A stretch of 64,000 nt of DNA from Armatimonadota bacterium (GTDB lineage Bacteria; Armatimonadota; Armatimonadia; Armatimonadales; Capsulimonadaceae): positions 1 to 64,000 of the forward strand of contig JANXMY010000027.1 in assembly GCA_025354405.1 (NCBI GenBank), written 5' to 3'. Below the pieces are notes generated by a model that did not search any database, was not told the origin of the DNA, and saw only the letters and a list, made by a program, of their open reading frames with translations. Each line of letters starts with the position of its first letter. The first letter of the stretch is position 1. The position numbers and the translations under genes were made by a program. Below are positions 27,187-34,515 of the stretch, one piece after another.

Positions 27187-28686
27187 CTACTTGCTGCGTT
27201 CTCGAAAATGGCGAATTAAATCTTCTACTGAGCGTGCAGAGCTCAGCTCCTGCATCGCCATCGCAACGGATTCCGGCGTGAGGTAGTCGTCGAGTGCCAC
27301 CATCCATGATTCGTCGTCGGTACGCAGAACCACGCGGTTCCACCCGGCAACTCCGATTGAATCACCGAAGGTATTGATCAAATGCCCCCGAATTGCCGCC
27401 CGTGTATTCTGCGGAGCCTTCGTCATTGAAGCATTCACGGCGGCATCGTCCGTAAGGCGCAGCATTTCCCCGGCCTGCTCGAGCGCGTAATACAAGCCCT
27501 CATCTGGGTCGATATTGCTGTAAGCCAGGTCAAACGATGGCAGTGTCTCATCATTCCAGCTTATCCCCTCGGATTCAACATAATCAGCTAGGAGGCCGCG
27601 CTTTGCAACCCAATCCAGGCGATCGCTGAGCGAAAGTGGGTCACTTTCGAGTGTATCCAGAGTCCGTTCCCATTCCCGCAGCGTCCAATCCGTATCATAT
27701 CCCCGTCCGGCCAGCTTCTCTATGGCCGCCGCGAGATAGACACGCTGAACATCGACTGCAGAGATGGTACCTGTTTCGGCTTCAACTTGCCATCGATACG
27801 TCTGATCACGCGAGACTTGTTTGATCGCAGTCGTCGGCGACTTCAGTCTGACCCAGGGCTGCCATCCCATTTCCAGCAGGGAGGTCACCAAATAAGTGGT
27901 GCCGATCTTCAGTGCCGTCGCATATTCAGACATATTGGCATCGCCGCAGATAACGTGCAGACGACGCCATTCCCGCGGATCCGCATGCGGCTCATCACGC
28001 GTATTCACTAGCGGTCGACGGTGAAGCGTATCAACGGAAGCTTCTTCGGTAAAAAAATCAGCCCTCTGAGAAATTTGGTATAGCCCTTTATCACCATTCG
28101 GCTCAATCCCTAACTTCCCTGCTCCCGTGTAGAGTATACGGGTCGCGAAGAAGGGAAGAAGTCCGGACAGCAGCTCTGAAAACGGTGTCGCTCTGGGTAT
28201 AAGATAGTTCTCATGTGTTCCGTAAGACGAACCGTGGTAATCCGTGTTGTTCTTGAAGATATGCACCTGTCCGGCACCCGGCTGCTCCGAACGCGCTTTA
28301 GCACAGGCCAGAACAATCTTTTCACCCGCTTTGTCGTGTGCCACCAGATCCAGCAGAGAAGAGCACTCCGGTGTTGAATACTCCGGGTGGCCATGGTCGT
28401 TATAGAGGCGAGCCCCATTGACCAGTACCCGGTCCGCCCGCTCTTCTTCCACCGGCAAAGGCTTTTGCCCCGGGGTATCGAACTGTGCGTCATTTGGATC
28501 GAAATTCAGCTTGTCGACATGGAAGCCGCGCATATCATTGCGGGGGTCTTCGCCTTTGTAATACCAGGGCCCGGCAGCTTTGCCAGCATATGCCCGTACG
28601 ACTGCCCGCGACTCCGTGACCAGATCGCCCGCACCGCGCCCGTCTACTGCAATCCCATATTCCGTTTCGATGCCGAATAGTGGCAA
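27187..28686 (-). CDS. dop: Depupylase/deamidase Dop
   Basis: 499 residues, PafA paralogue that removes the modifier from proteins and in Gln-ending systems deamidates it. Begins MPLFGIETEYGI and has the Dop-specific insert (about residues 38-80, including DMRGFHVDKLNF). Shared motifs: NTDYHGSSYGTHENYL and GDANMSEYATALKIGT. The start is TTG at 28686 with AGAGG upstream. Since the modifier here already ends in Glu, the main job should be removal and recycling. Confidence 0.93.
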   Translation of the reverse strand: MPLFGIETEYGIAVDGRGAGDLVTESRAVVRAYAGKAAGPWYYKGEDPRNDMRGFHVDKLNFDPNDAQFDTPGQKPLPVEEERADRVLVNGARLYNDHGHPEYSTPECSSLLDLVAHDKAGEKIVLACAKARSEQPGAGQVHIFKNNTDYHGSSYGTHENYLIPRATPFSELLSGLLPFFATRILYTGAGKLGIEPNGDKGLYQISQRADFFTEEASVDTLHRRPLVNTRDEPHADPREWRRLHVICGDANMSEYATALKIGTTYLVTSLLEMGWQPWVRLKSPTTAIKQVSRDQTYRWQVEAETGTISAVDVQRVYLAAAIEKLAGRGYDTDWTLREWERTLDTLESDPLSLSDRLDWVAKRGLLADYVESEGISWNDETLPSFDLAYSNIDPDEGLYYALEQAGEMLRLTDDAAVNASMTKAPQNTRAAIRGHLINTFGDSIGVAGWNRVVLRTDDESWMVALDDYLTPESVAMAMQELSSARSVEDLIRHFRERSK

Positions 28687-28695
28687 GATGGACCT

Positions 28696-28983
28696 CTAAT
28701 TCCGAGTGTTTTCGCCTGTGAGAATCACTGCTCCGCTGGTAGGCATAGTGCAGAGAAACTTTAGAGCTTTATCGAATTTTGTCTCGAACATTAATTCGTT
28801 CAAGCTATCAATGGCAACTTTGGGGAGGAAATATCCAGCATTTTTGATCAGCGCATGAGCATACTGCTCTGGCGTCATGCCGATCATATCTTCAATTGTT
28901 GTATTTTCCTGTAGTATCTGTGCCAAGATTTCTTTTGCACTGCCTGTGCGGATTTGGTTATTATCTAAGACCTTATAGGTCAT
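28696..28983 (-). CDS. Unknown small protein in the proteasome operon
   Basis: 95 residues from the ATG at 28983, which has AGAGGG seven bases upstream. No family recognised. Visible: MTYKVLDNNQIRTGSAKEIL at the N-terminus, then mostly helical sequence (MIGMTPEQYAHALIKNAGYFLPKVA) with hydrophobic patches and no transmembrane helix. It is AT-richer than dop and arc. It follows the next gene upstream by 68 nt and precedes dop by 9 nt, so it is transcribed with the proteasome genes. Confidence 0.65.
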   Translation of the reverse strand: MTYKVLDNNQIRTGSAKEILAQILQENTTIEDMIGMTPEQYAHALIKNAGYFLPKVAIDSLNELMFETKFDKALKFLCTMPTSGAVILTGENTRN

Positions 28984-29051
28984 CCAAAACCCTCTTTTTT
29001 CTTTCGCGCGAGCCACTGCTTCACAATGAGCTTCGCCGCTGAAGGCTGTAA

Positions 29052-29453
29052 TTAAAATCTCATTTGTATGCTGCTGCGATGTTCTGAGACAAAAGTACTC
29101 AGCATTCTCGAACCTGTGTATTCACCTTGTTTCGGCGCACTGAACAAGATGAGTGTTTGCGTACCGTAATCCGCAACTCGCTCGATCTCCATAAGAGCAC
29201 CCGAGGGACGACTCATCTCAAAAATGGCCAATCGGCAACTGTGAAGCCACACCATTGTCTCGTGGTGAATATCCCCGGCGTTTTCCAATTGCACTTCATC
29301 AGCCACGACTGGGATGTATCCAGCTTTCACGACGTCTGATTTGATCTCTGCCAGTCGGGACCTTTCTTCAAGATGATAGCTCCCGCCCGCAAAAACGCGC
29401 GAACGATATGCTCCAACACACTTCGCGGCATCTGCCATATTTTCCACTGGCAT
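29052..29453 (-). CDS. Unknown Rossmann-like protein (nucleoside deoxyribosyltransferase/TIR-like pattern) in the proteasome operon
   Basis: 133 residues from ATG 29453, behind GGAAGGGCAAGG; ATG 29471 is possible. The pattern VFAGGSY, then an amphipathic helix, GYIPVVADE, LHSCRLAIFEMSRPSGALMEIERVADYG and LILFSAP is that of a small Rossmann-like fold such as nucleoside 2-deoxyribosyltransferase-like or TIR-like proteins, where the Glu after SGAL would be catalytic. This is a fold-level guess. AT-richer than its neighbours; sits between the ATPase gene and the 95-residue unknown. Confidence 0.6.
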   Translation of the reverse strand: MPVENMADAAKCVGAYRSRVFAGGSYHLEERSRLAEIKSDVVKAGYIPVVADEVQLENAGDIHHETMVWLHSCRLAIFEMSRPSGALMEIERVADYGTQTLILFSAPKQGEYTGSRMLSTFVSEHRSSIQMRF

Positions 29454-29488
29454 CCTTGCCCTTCCATTCATCCCTGAGTGATTTTTGG

Positions 29489-31231
29489 CTAAATCACGTT
29501 TCGACGCGTCGTCTGCGTCCCCTTTTTTGCGGTGATCGGGTTCAGGCGTACAACATTATCCGGCTCGTAATCCAGCAGCTTGAGCCAGTCTTCAATGTTG
29601 TCTGTCTTCGGGAAGATCTCGTTCTCCTTGAACTCAGTGCGGATCGCCCGCTCCATATCTTCCCACGAAACCCCTTCTTTGGTGCTTTTGACTTCAATCG
29701 AGCGCTTGATTGCATAGTCTTTCGCCCGCTCCACAACAGAGGTTAGCAAAGCCCCGGAGACGAGGTCTTTCCAGTAGAGCGTGTCCACCGAGCCGTTCTT
29801 GAGATAGACTTCCAGAAACTCAGTTTCGTGATTCTTCGTCCAAACCAACTCTGTTGACTTATCTACCAGGAACTGACGCGCTTTCTCGTTGCTGCCCTGC
29901 TCGTCCACGGTTTTGTAATCCAGTGGAAGGTCTTTGTGCAGGTAGATGCCCAGAATATCGCGAGTACTTGGCTTGTCTGGGCGCACGACCTTCACCTTGC
30001 GATCGATTCGCTCTGGTCGAAGAATGGCCGGGTCGATATAGTCTGGTCGGTTCGAGGTCAGCATGACCACGACGTTTTCCAGCGATACCAGACCATCCAT
30101 TTCGGCGCAGAACTGCGGCACAACGGTGTTCGAGATATTCGTAAATCGACCCGAAGAGCGGGTCCGCAGAATGCTCTCTGCTTCATCAATAAAGATGAAG
30201 ACTAGGTAACCCTCTTTGGCCTTTTCGCGGGCGGTTGAGAAGATCTCCCGAACCTGACGCTCCGATTCGCCCAGCCACATATTCAGGATCTTCGGGCCAT
30301 TGATGTACATGAAGTACTCTTTGACATCCCGCTTGGTCCGGGCCTTATATTCCTGAGTGATATTGTAGGCCGTCGCCTTTCCGATCAGTGTTTTGCCACA
30401 GCCGGGAGGGCCGTAAAGCAGAATTCCCTTGAGGGGCCGCTTGCCGAACCGCTCATACAGCTCTGGGTAAAGGAGCGGCAGCTCGATCGCGTCTTTGATG
30501 ACACTGATCGCTTCCTGCTGACCACCGATCTTATCCCAGGGGATTTCCGTAACCTTGTCCAGGAAGAAATCCTGGTTCTCTTTTGCCGCAAAGGCCTCCA
30601 GAGCGACCCGGAAATTGGGTTCCATGCGGATGTCTGTACCGGCCTTGATCTTCGTATCTTCCAGACCCTTACCACGCATGACAACCCGAGTATTCAGGCC
30701 CTGCTGATCGCCGCCGATACGCAGACGCCCGTCTTCCAGGGCTTCGGTAACTTTAACAACCTGCCCGTTCTGTGCCGGGCCGAGGTCGCCAACAATCGCA
30801 TAGGCTTCGTTGACTTTAACTCGTGTCCCGACTTGGAGCGTATCCAACTCGATATTCGGATCGACGTTGGTATAGAAGTCATTGTCTCCCATCGCGATAT
30901 TCGCCGTGCCATCTTCATTCGCCGAAAGGAACACTGCGACACGGTTTGCAGGTGCGGTCAGCTTGTTGTAAGCTTCGTCGTATTTCGCGATCAGCTCCTG
31001 GGCTTCGGCGAACTGCTTTTCGTCAGTCTCCAGCTGATGCCGGAGCAGGAGAAGATATTGATAATTGGGATCGATCGGGTCGGTGCTTTTCAGGATTTCG
31101 TCCAGCACAAAAAGAGACTGAACATTTGTTTCCTGATTGCGCGGGATAGACTCGCTCTTCCCGTTAGTGCTGCTCTCGCGGCGTCCCCCGCCGCGTCGAT
31201 TTTCGTTACGCTCGTTACGTTCGCTCGCCAT
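29489..31231 (-). CDS. arc: Proteasome-associated AAA+ ATPase ring (ARC/Mpa)
   Basis: 580 residues. A basic, disordered N-terminus is followed by a coiled-coil (about 50-90) that would bind the modifier, two OB domains, and one AAA+ module: Walker A GPPGCGKT, Walker B FIFIDEAE, arginine-rich LRPERIDRK. It unfolds tagged proteins into the 20S core. ATG 31231 has GAGGAAAG upstream; an earlier in-frame ATG at 31264 overlaps the sigma gene. Oddity: the C-terminus is TTRRNVI, without the terminal GQYL/QYL that docks Mpa/ARC on the alpha ring. Confidence 0.93.
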   Translation of the reverse strand: MASERNERNENRRGGGRRESSTNGKSESIPRNQETNVQSLFVLDEILKSTDPIDPNYQYLLLLRHQLETDEKQFAEAQELIAKYDEAYNKLTAPANRVAVFLSANEDGTANIAMGDNDFYTNVDPNIELDTLQVGTRVKVNEAYAIVGDLGPAQNGQVVKVTEALEDGRLRIGGDQQGLNTRVVMRGKGLEDTKIKAGTDIRMEPNFRVALEAFAAKENQDFFLDKVTEIPWDKIGGQQEAISVIKDAIELPLLYPELYERFGKRPLKGILLYGPPGCGKTLIGKATAYNITQEYKARTKRDVKEYFMYINGPKILNMWLGESERQVREIFSTAREKAKEGYLVFIFIDEAESILRTRSSGRFTNISNTVVPQFCAEMDGLVSLENVVVMLTSNRPDYIDPAILRPERIDRKVKVVRPDKPSTRDILGIYLHKDLPLDYKTVDEQGSNEKARQFLVDKSTELVWTKNHETEFLEVYLKNGSVDTLYWKDLVSGALLTSVVERAKDYAIKRSIEVKSTKEGVSWEDMERAIRTEFKENEIFPKTDNIEDWLKLLDYEPDNVVRLNPITAKKGTQTTRRNVI

Positions 31232-31253
31232 GCGTTCTTTCCTCTTGTCCTTC

Positions 31254-32039
31254 TTATTCCCCATTACTCACTACGCTACGCACCTTCACAGTTTTCTTGC
31301 TAGTAGTGTACCCATTTTGACTTATTTTGACTGGAGCGATCGTTGTCCAGTCTCCGGTGAGAAGTGCGACCATTCGCTCGGTATTACCCTTCTCAAATGC
31401 ATCTACCCACTGCGCGACAGTTTCCTGCGCGCCTGGGTCGGCAGCGGCTAGATCTCGAACATCTGCGGGGTTACCGCCACTGGGATGCTGTGCCAATGTT
31501 TGCCGAGCACGGGCCAGGGCGTTTTTCACAGAAGGGACAGTCGTCTCTAATATTCGCGCCGTTTCTTCTGCGTTCCAGCCCAGGACATCCCTGAGTACTA
31601 GTGCCGCCCTTTGCCGCGGGGGCAGGCTTTGCACCAGAGCAACGAACCCTAGCCTGACGTTCTCACGCTCTTGGCCGGCTTCTTCGGCATCGGGAGCTGT
31701 TCCCTGATTTCCCACCTCATCCAGGGAGCGCCAGAGCGGTGGTCTGCGCTGAACATGATTAAGGCACAAATTGTGCGCAATACGATAGAGCCAAGCACGC
31801 AGGCTGGCCCTGCCTTCGAAAGTGTCTAGGGCACGGTAGGCGCGCAGGAAAGACTCCTGCACCATATCTTCAGCTTCGGTCAAAGTGCCGGTCAGGCGAT
31901 AACAATACGCAATTAATTCGCGCCGATATGGCTCCGTCAGACGGCTAAATACCCTACGGTCACCGCGACGGGCACGCAAAATGGCTGATGCCTCCTGGTG
32001 GAGGGTGTCAGACACAGGCGGGTCGTTTTTCGTGGCCAC
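31254..32039 (-). CDS. ECF RNA polymerase sigma factor with shortened C-terminal extension
   Basis: 261 residues. Sigma region 2 (YRRELIAYCYRLTGTLTEAEDMVQES, FLRAYRALDTFEGRASLRAWLYRIAHN) and region 4 (LPPRQRAALVLRDVLGWNAEETARIL) are intact. A C-terminal extension begins like a SnoaL domain (TVAQWVDAFEKGNTERMVALL) but stops about 35 residues later, far short of the ~110 usual in ECF41/ECF56 sigma factors. GTG start with AGGAGA. First gene of the proteasome operon, 22 nt before arc, so it probably shares the transcript. Confidence 0.88.
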   Translation of the reverse strand: MATKNDPPVSDTLHQEASAILRARRGDRRVFSRLTEPYRRELIAYCYRLTGTLTEAEDMVQESFLRAYRALDTFEGRASLRAWLYRIAHNLCLNHVQRRPPLWRSLDEVGNQGTAPDAEEAGQERENVRLGFVALVQSLPPRQRAALVLRDVLGWNAEETARILETTVPSVKNALARARQTLAQHPSGGNPADVRDLAAADPGAQETVAQWVDAFEKGNTERMVALLTGDWTTIAPVKISQNGYTTSKKTVKVRSVVSNGE

Positions 32040-32078
32040 GAAACAAGTCTCCTGCCTAAAAGATCGAGATACTTAAAA

Positions 32079-32106
32079 AACGGCTTCACTGCCTTAGTTA
32101 GTTCCC
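32079..32106 (-). promoter_or_regulatory. Possible ECF-type promoter before the sigma gene
   Basis: Minus strand GGGAAC (32106-32101), 18-nt spacer, CGTT (32082-32079), the bipartite shape used by many ECF sigma factors. It would give a 5' leader of roughly 30 nt to the sigma GTG. Self-activation is an inference. Confidence 0.4.
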
Positions 32107-32225
32107 GATACTTATACGACACTCTATTCTCGCAAAAAGAACCGTTCGGAGAAAACTATTTTCCGTCGAAGGAACCGGGGGTAGTTTCGCCGAATATAGA
32201 TTGGCTGATGCTAGGGAGAATATTT

Positions 32226-32690
32226 ATGCGACTCGGAAAACCGCGCGATCCCGCACTGACTTTAATACTCATCTTTCTGACTTGCGGGCTCTACTACCTG
32301 TATTTTATCTACGTTACTTCCCAGGAGACGCAGGAATTTCTCGGTGAACAAGAGTACTCGCCAGGGGTTGAAGTCCTGCTGTCGATTATCACCTGTGGAC
32401 TCTGGAATATCTACTGGGACTATCGTATTGGGAAAAGATCGGCGGAAATGTGCGGGCGAGTCGGGCTGCCTGCCACGGATAACTCCACACTGTATCTAAT
32501 TCTAGACCTAGTTGGCTTCGGCGGATTCACCAGTTTAGGGATAATCAATCCTGTTTTGCAGCAGGACTTGTTGAATCGCATCTGGAAAGCCGCCATGACC
32601 GGGCCGCCGCCTTCGGCATCACCATCCTCCTGGCCCCCGCCGCCCGAGAATCCGCAGACGCCGCGGCAGCCTCGTCCGCCCCAGCCATGA
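32226..32690 (+). CDS. DUF4234-like membrane protein
   Basis: 154 residues with three hydrophobic segments, the first two in the DUF4234 pattern (PALTLILIFLTCGLYYLYFIY, LLSIITCGLWNIYWDYRIGK) and a Pro-rich tail (PPPSASPSSWPPPPENPQTP). The frame is open upstream to 31998, antisense to the sigma gene; I start at ATG 32226, preceded by GGGAGAATATTT. Overlaps the DUF2752 gene by 4 nt. Function unknown. Confidence 0.75.
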   Translation: MRLGKPRDPALTLILIFLTCGLYYLYFIYVTSQETQEFLGEQEYSPGVEVLLSIITCGLWNIYWDYRIGKRSAEMCGRVGLPATDNSTLYLILDLVGFGGFTSLGIINPVLQQDLLNRIWKAAMTGPPPSASPSSWPPPPENPQTPRQPRPPQP

Positions 32691-33112
32691 ACAAATCACC
32701 GGGACAAATCAGTGCCGGGACTCTCTGGGCTGCCTTGACCGGCATCTTCGCTGCCAGCATTCTTCTGCCCCTGCCTGGGAGCGATGGCCGTATCGCACAC
32801 CTGCCATCCCTCTGCCCCTTTTACAATATCACAGGCCTTCCCTGCCCCGGCTGCGGGCTGACCCGGGCATTTGTCAGCCTCGGACACGGGCAGTGGCTGC
32901 AATCTCTGCACTGGCACCCTCTAGGCTGGCTGATCGCCTTAATTCTGGCCTGCCTTTGGGTACGAAATGGTGTTTACTGGCTGCGTGGGACGCTTCTCTG
33001 GTCAATCTCGGCTAGTGCGAACCGCTGGCTCACATGGGGCGGTCTCGGCGGACTAATTCTATTTAGTGCAGCACGGATCGGCTGGCTGACTGTGCATCAC
33101 CTGCGCTTTTAG
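32687..33112 (+). CDS. DUF2752 membrane protein
   Basis: 141 residues, three transmembrane helices, with the DUF2752 hallmark CPFYNITGLPCPGCGLTRAF. Function unknown in the family. ATGA overlap with the DUF4234 gene: they form a two-gene unit and are often neighbours in other genomes. Confidence 0.9.
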   Translation: MNKSPGQISAGTLWAALTGIFAASILLPLPGSDGRIAHLPSLCPFYNITGLPCPGCGLTRAFVSLGHGQWLQSLHWHPLGWLIALILACLWVRNGVYWLRGTLLWSISASANRWLTWGGLGGLILFSAARIGWLTVHHLRF

Positions 33113-33888
33113 TTCGCCAAATGGAGCGAATTCTCGCACAGGCCCCAGGCCGCTTTGAGGGCCGCAACCGGGTCACATTTTGGAATGAACTCATGGCCGA
33201 CATAGCCTTCATAGTTCGTCTGCGCAATGGCACGTAAAACCCCAGGGTAGTTGATCTCCTGCACCGCGTCCAGATCGTGCCGCCCGGGTACTCCTGCCGT
33301 GTGGTAATGGGCAAAATCTTTGTGATGCTCGCCAATCGTCTCAATCAAGTCCCCTTCCATGATCTGCATATGGTAAATGTCATAGAGCAGCTTGACGCGG
33401 GGGGAATCTACTAACTGGCAGACATCTATGCCCCAGGCGGTGTGATCGCACTGGTATCTGGCATGATCGCGTTTGCTGTTGAGAAGCTCCAGAATCAGTG
33501 TCACACCCGCATCTTCCGCCGCCTTTGCAACACGCTTCAAGCCGACTGCAGTGTTATCCCGACCCTCTTCTTCTGTGAGGGCGGACCGGCGATTGCCGCT
33601 GAAGACGACAAGATTGGGAATGCCAAATTTTTGCGCAAGTGCGAGAGTTTCGTGAAGCTCCGCTTCGATACGTGCATGCTGAGCCAAATCGTTCAAACCG
33701 TGGTCAATGCTTTGATGTCCCTGATGCGTGGCGATGACCAGGCCGCAGTCCCGTGCCTGTTGAAACAGTGTCACATCAATTAGCTCTACCGCTTCATAAC
33801 CGATGGATTGAATGTTTTGCAGCAGGATCGCATCAGGAACGCCGCGACCTGCGAAGCACCACCACGAAACAGATTGTTTAATTGCCAT
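33109..33888 (-). CDS. Sugar-phosphate isomerase/epimerase, hydroxypyruvate isomerase-like
   Basis: 259-residue AP endonuclease 2-like TIM barrel. Starts IKQSVSWWCFAGRG as in hydroxypyruvate isomerases; metal and catalytic residues are in LILELLNSKRDH (Glu), LLYDIYHMQI (Asp, His), HTAGVPGRHD and GYVGHEFIP (Glu). Converts hydroxypyruvate to tartronate semialdehyde or acts on a related hydroxyketone. Convergent with the DUF2752 gene with a 4-nt overlap of ends. Confidence 0.85.
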   Translation of the reverse strand: MAIKQSVSWWCFAGRGVPDAILLQNIQSIGYEAVELIDVTLFQQARDCGLVIATHQGHQSIDHGLNDLAQHARIEAELHETLALAQKFGIPNLVVFSGNRRSALTEEEGRDNTAVGLKRVAKAAEDAGVTLILELLNSKRDHARYQCDHTAWGIDVCQLVDSPRVKLLYDIYHMQIMEGDLIETIGEHHKDFAHYHTAGVPGRHDLDAVQEINYPGVLRAIAQTNYEGYVGHEFIPKCDPVAALKAAWGLCENSLHLAN

Positions 33889-34006
33889 GCAGTGTAGTTA
33901 CGACAGCTCCCATTCGTTTTCCTGTCTTCGAGCATGAACTCGAGAGCAGATTAGCTCTCAGGAACGACCGAGATTAATTGGGAGACAGCCAGGGAACAAC
34001 TCAACC

Positions 34007-34345
34007 ATGAGACAAAATATTTATATTTCTCTGACCATCGCCGCGTTTTCGCTGACACTCTCAGGCTGTTCCCAGGAGACGCTGAACAGTGCCCGGCAGG
34101 ATACGCAGCGTAATATTGAGACCGCGAAACCGACGCTGGCAAAACTCACTCTCGGGGGCCGTGTCACGGCGGCTCTGGCGGCAGCTAACATCCGGGGTGT
34201 CCGTGTGGACGCTGATACGAATGGGGTAAGTCTGCACGGGACCGTTCGATCCGCTGCGGAGAAAGCGCGGGCAGGGCGAATTGCGCGGGAGACACTCAGC
34301 CCGGAGAAGCATGTCAGAAACCAGATTGAGGTCTTATCCCCGTAA
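34007..34345 (+). CDS. BON-domain lipoprotein
   Basis: 112 residues. Signal peptide with lipobox LSGC, Cys near residue 21, so a membrane-anchored lipoprotein. Residues 48-112 form one BON domain (GGRVTAALAAANIRGVRVDADTNGV, ending HVRNQIEVL). BON proteins are thought to bind phospholipid at the outer membrane or periplasm. Ribosome site is weak (GGGAACAAC). Confidence 0.85.
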   Translation: MRQNIYISLTIAAFSLTLSGCSQETLNSARQDTQRNIETAKPTLAKLTLGGRVTAALAAANIRGVRVDADTNGVSLHGTVRSAAEKARAGRIARETLSPEKHVRNQIEVLSP

Positions 34346-34366
34346 TCTATTGGTGTAAACTTAAGG

Positions 34367-34372
34367 TATAAT
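34367..34372 (+). promoter_or_regulatory. -10 box upstream of uvrB
   Basis: TATAAT preceded by GG, about 144 nt before the uvrB ATG. No good -35 box. No LexA-type operator was recognised next to it. Confidence 0.55.
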
Positions 34373-34515
34373 AGAACATCAGTTCGCGCGGTGATTTGCG
34401 GCTGCTCGGGTCGACACTGCGAGAGAATTTAACCTCAAAAATCAAGAATTTTCGGTGCACGACCTCGTTTTTCGACTGGCTCTTCGGGCATTCCCTCTGG
34501 ACAGGAAATCATGTT

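Noticed and set aside
33942-33959. GAGAGC-GCTCTC hairpin between the isomerase and BON genes
   Set aside because: Only a 6-bp stem with no T run on either strand; could be chance.
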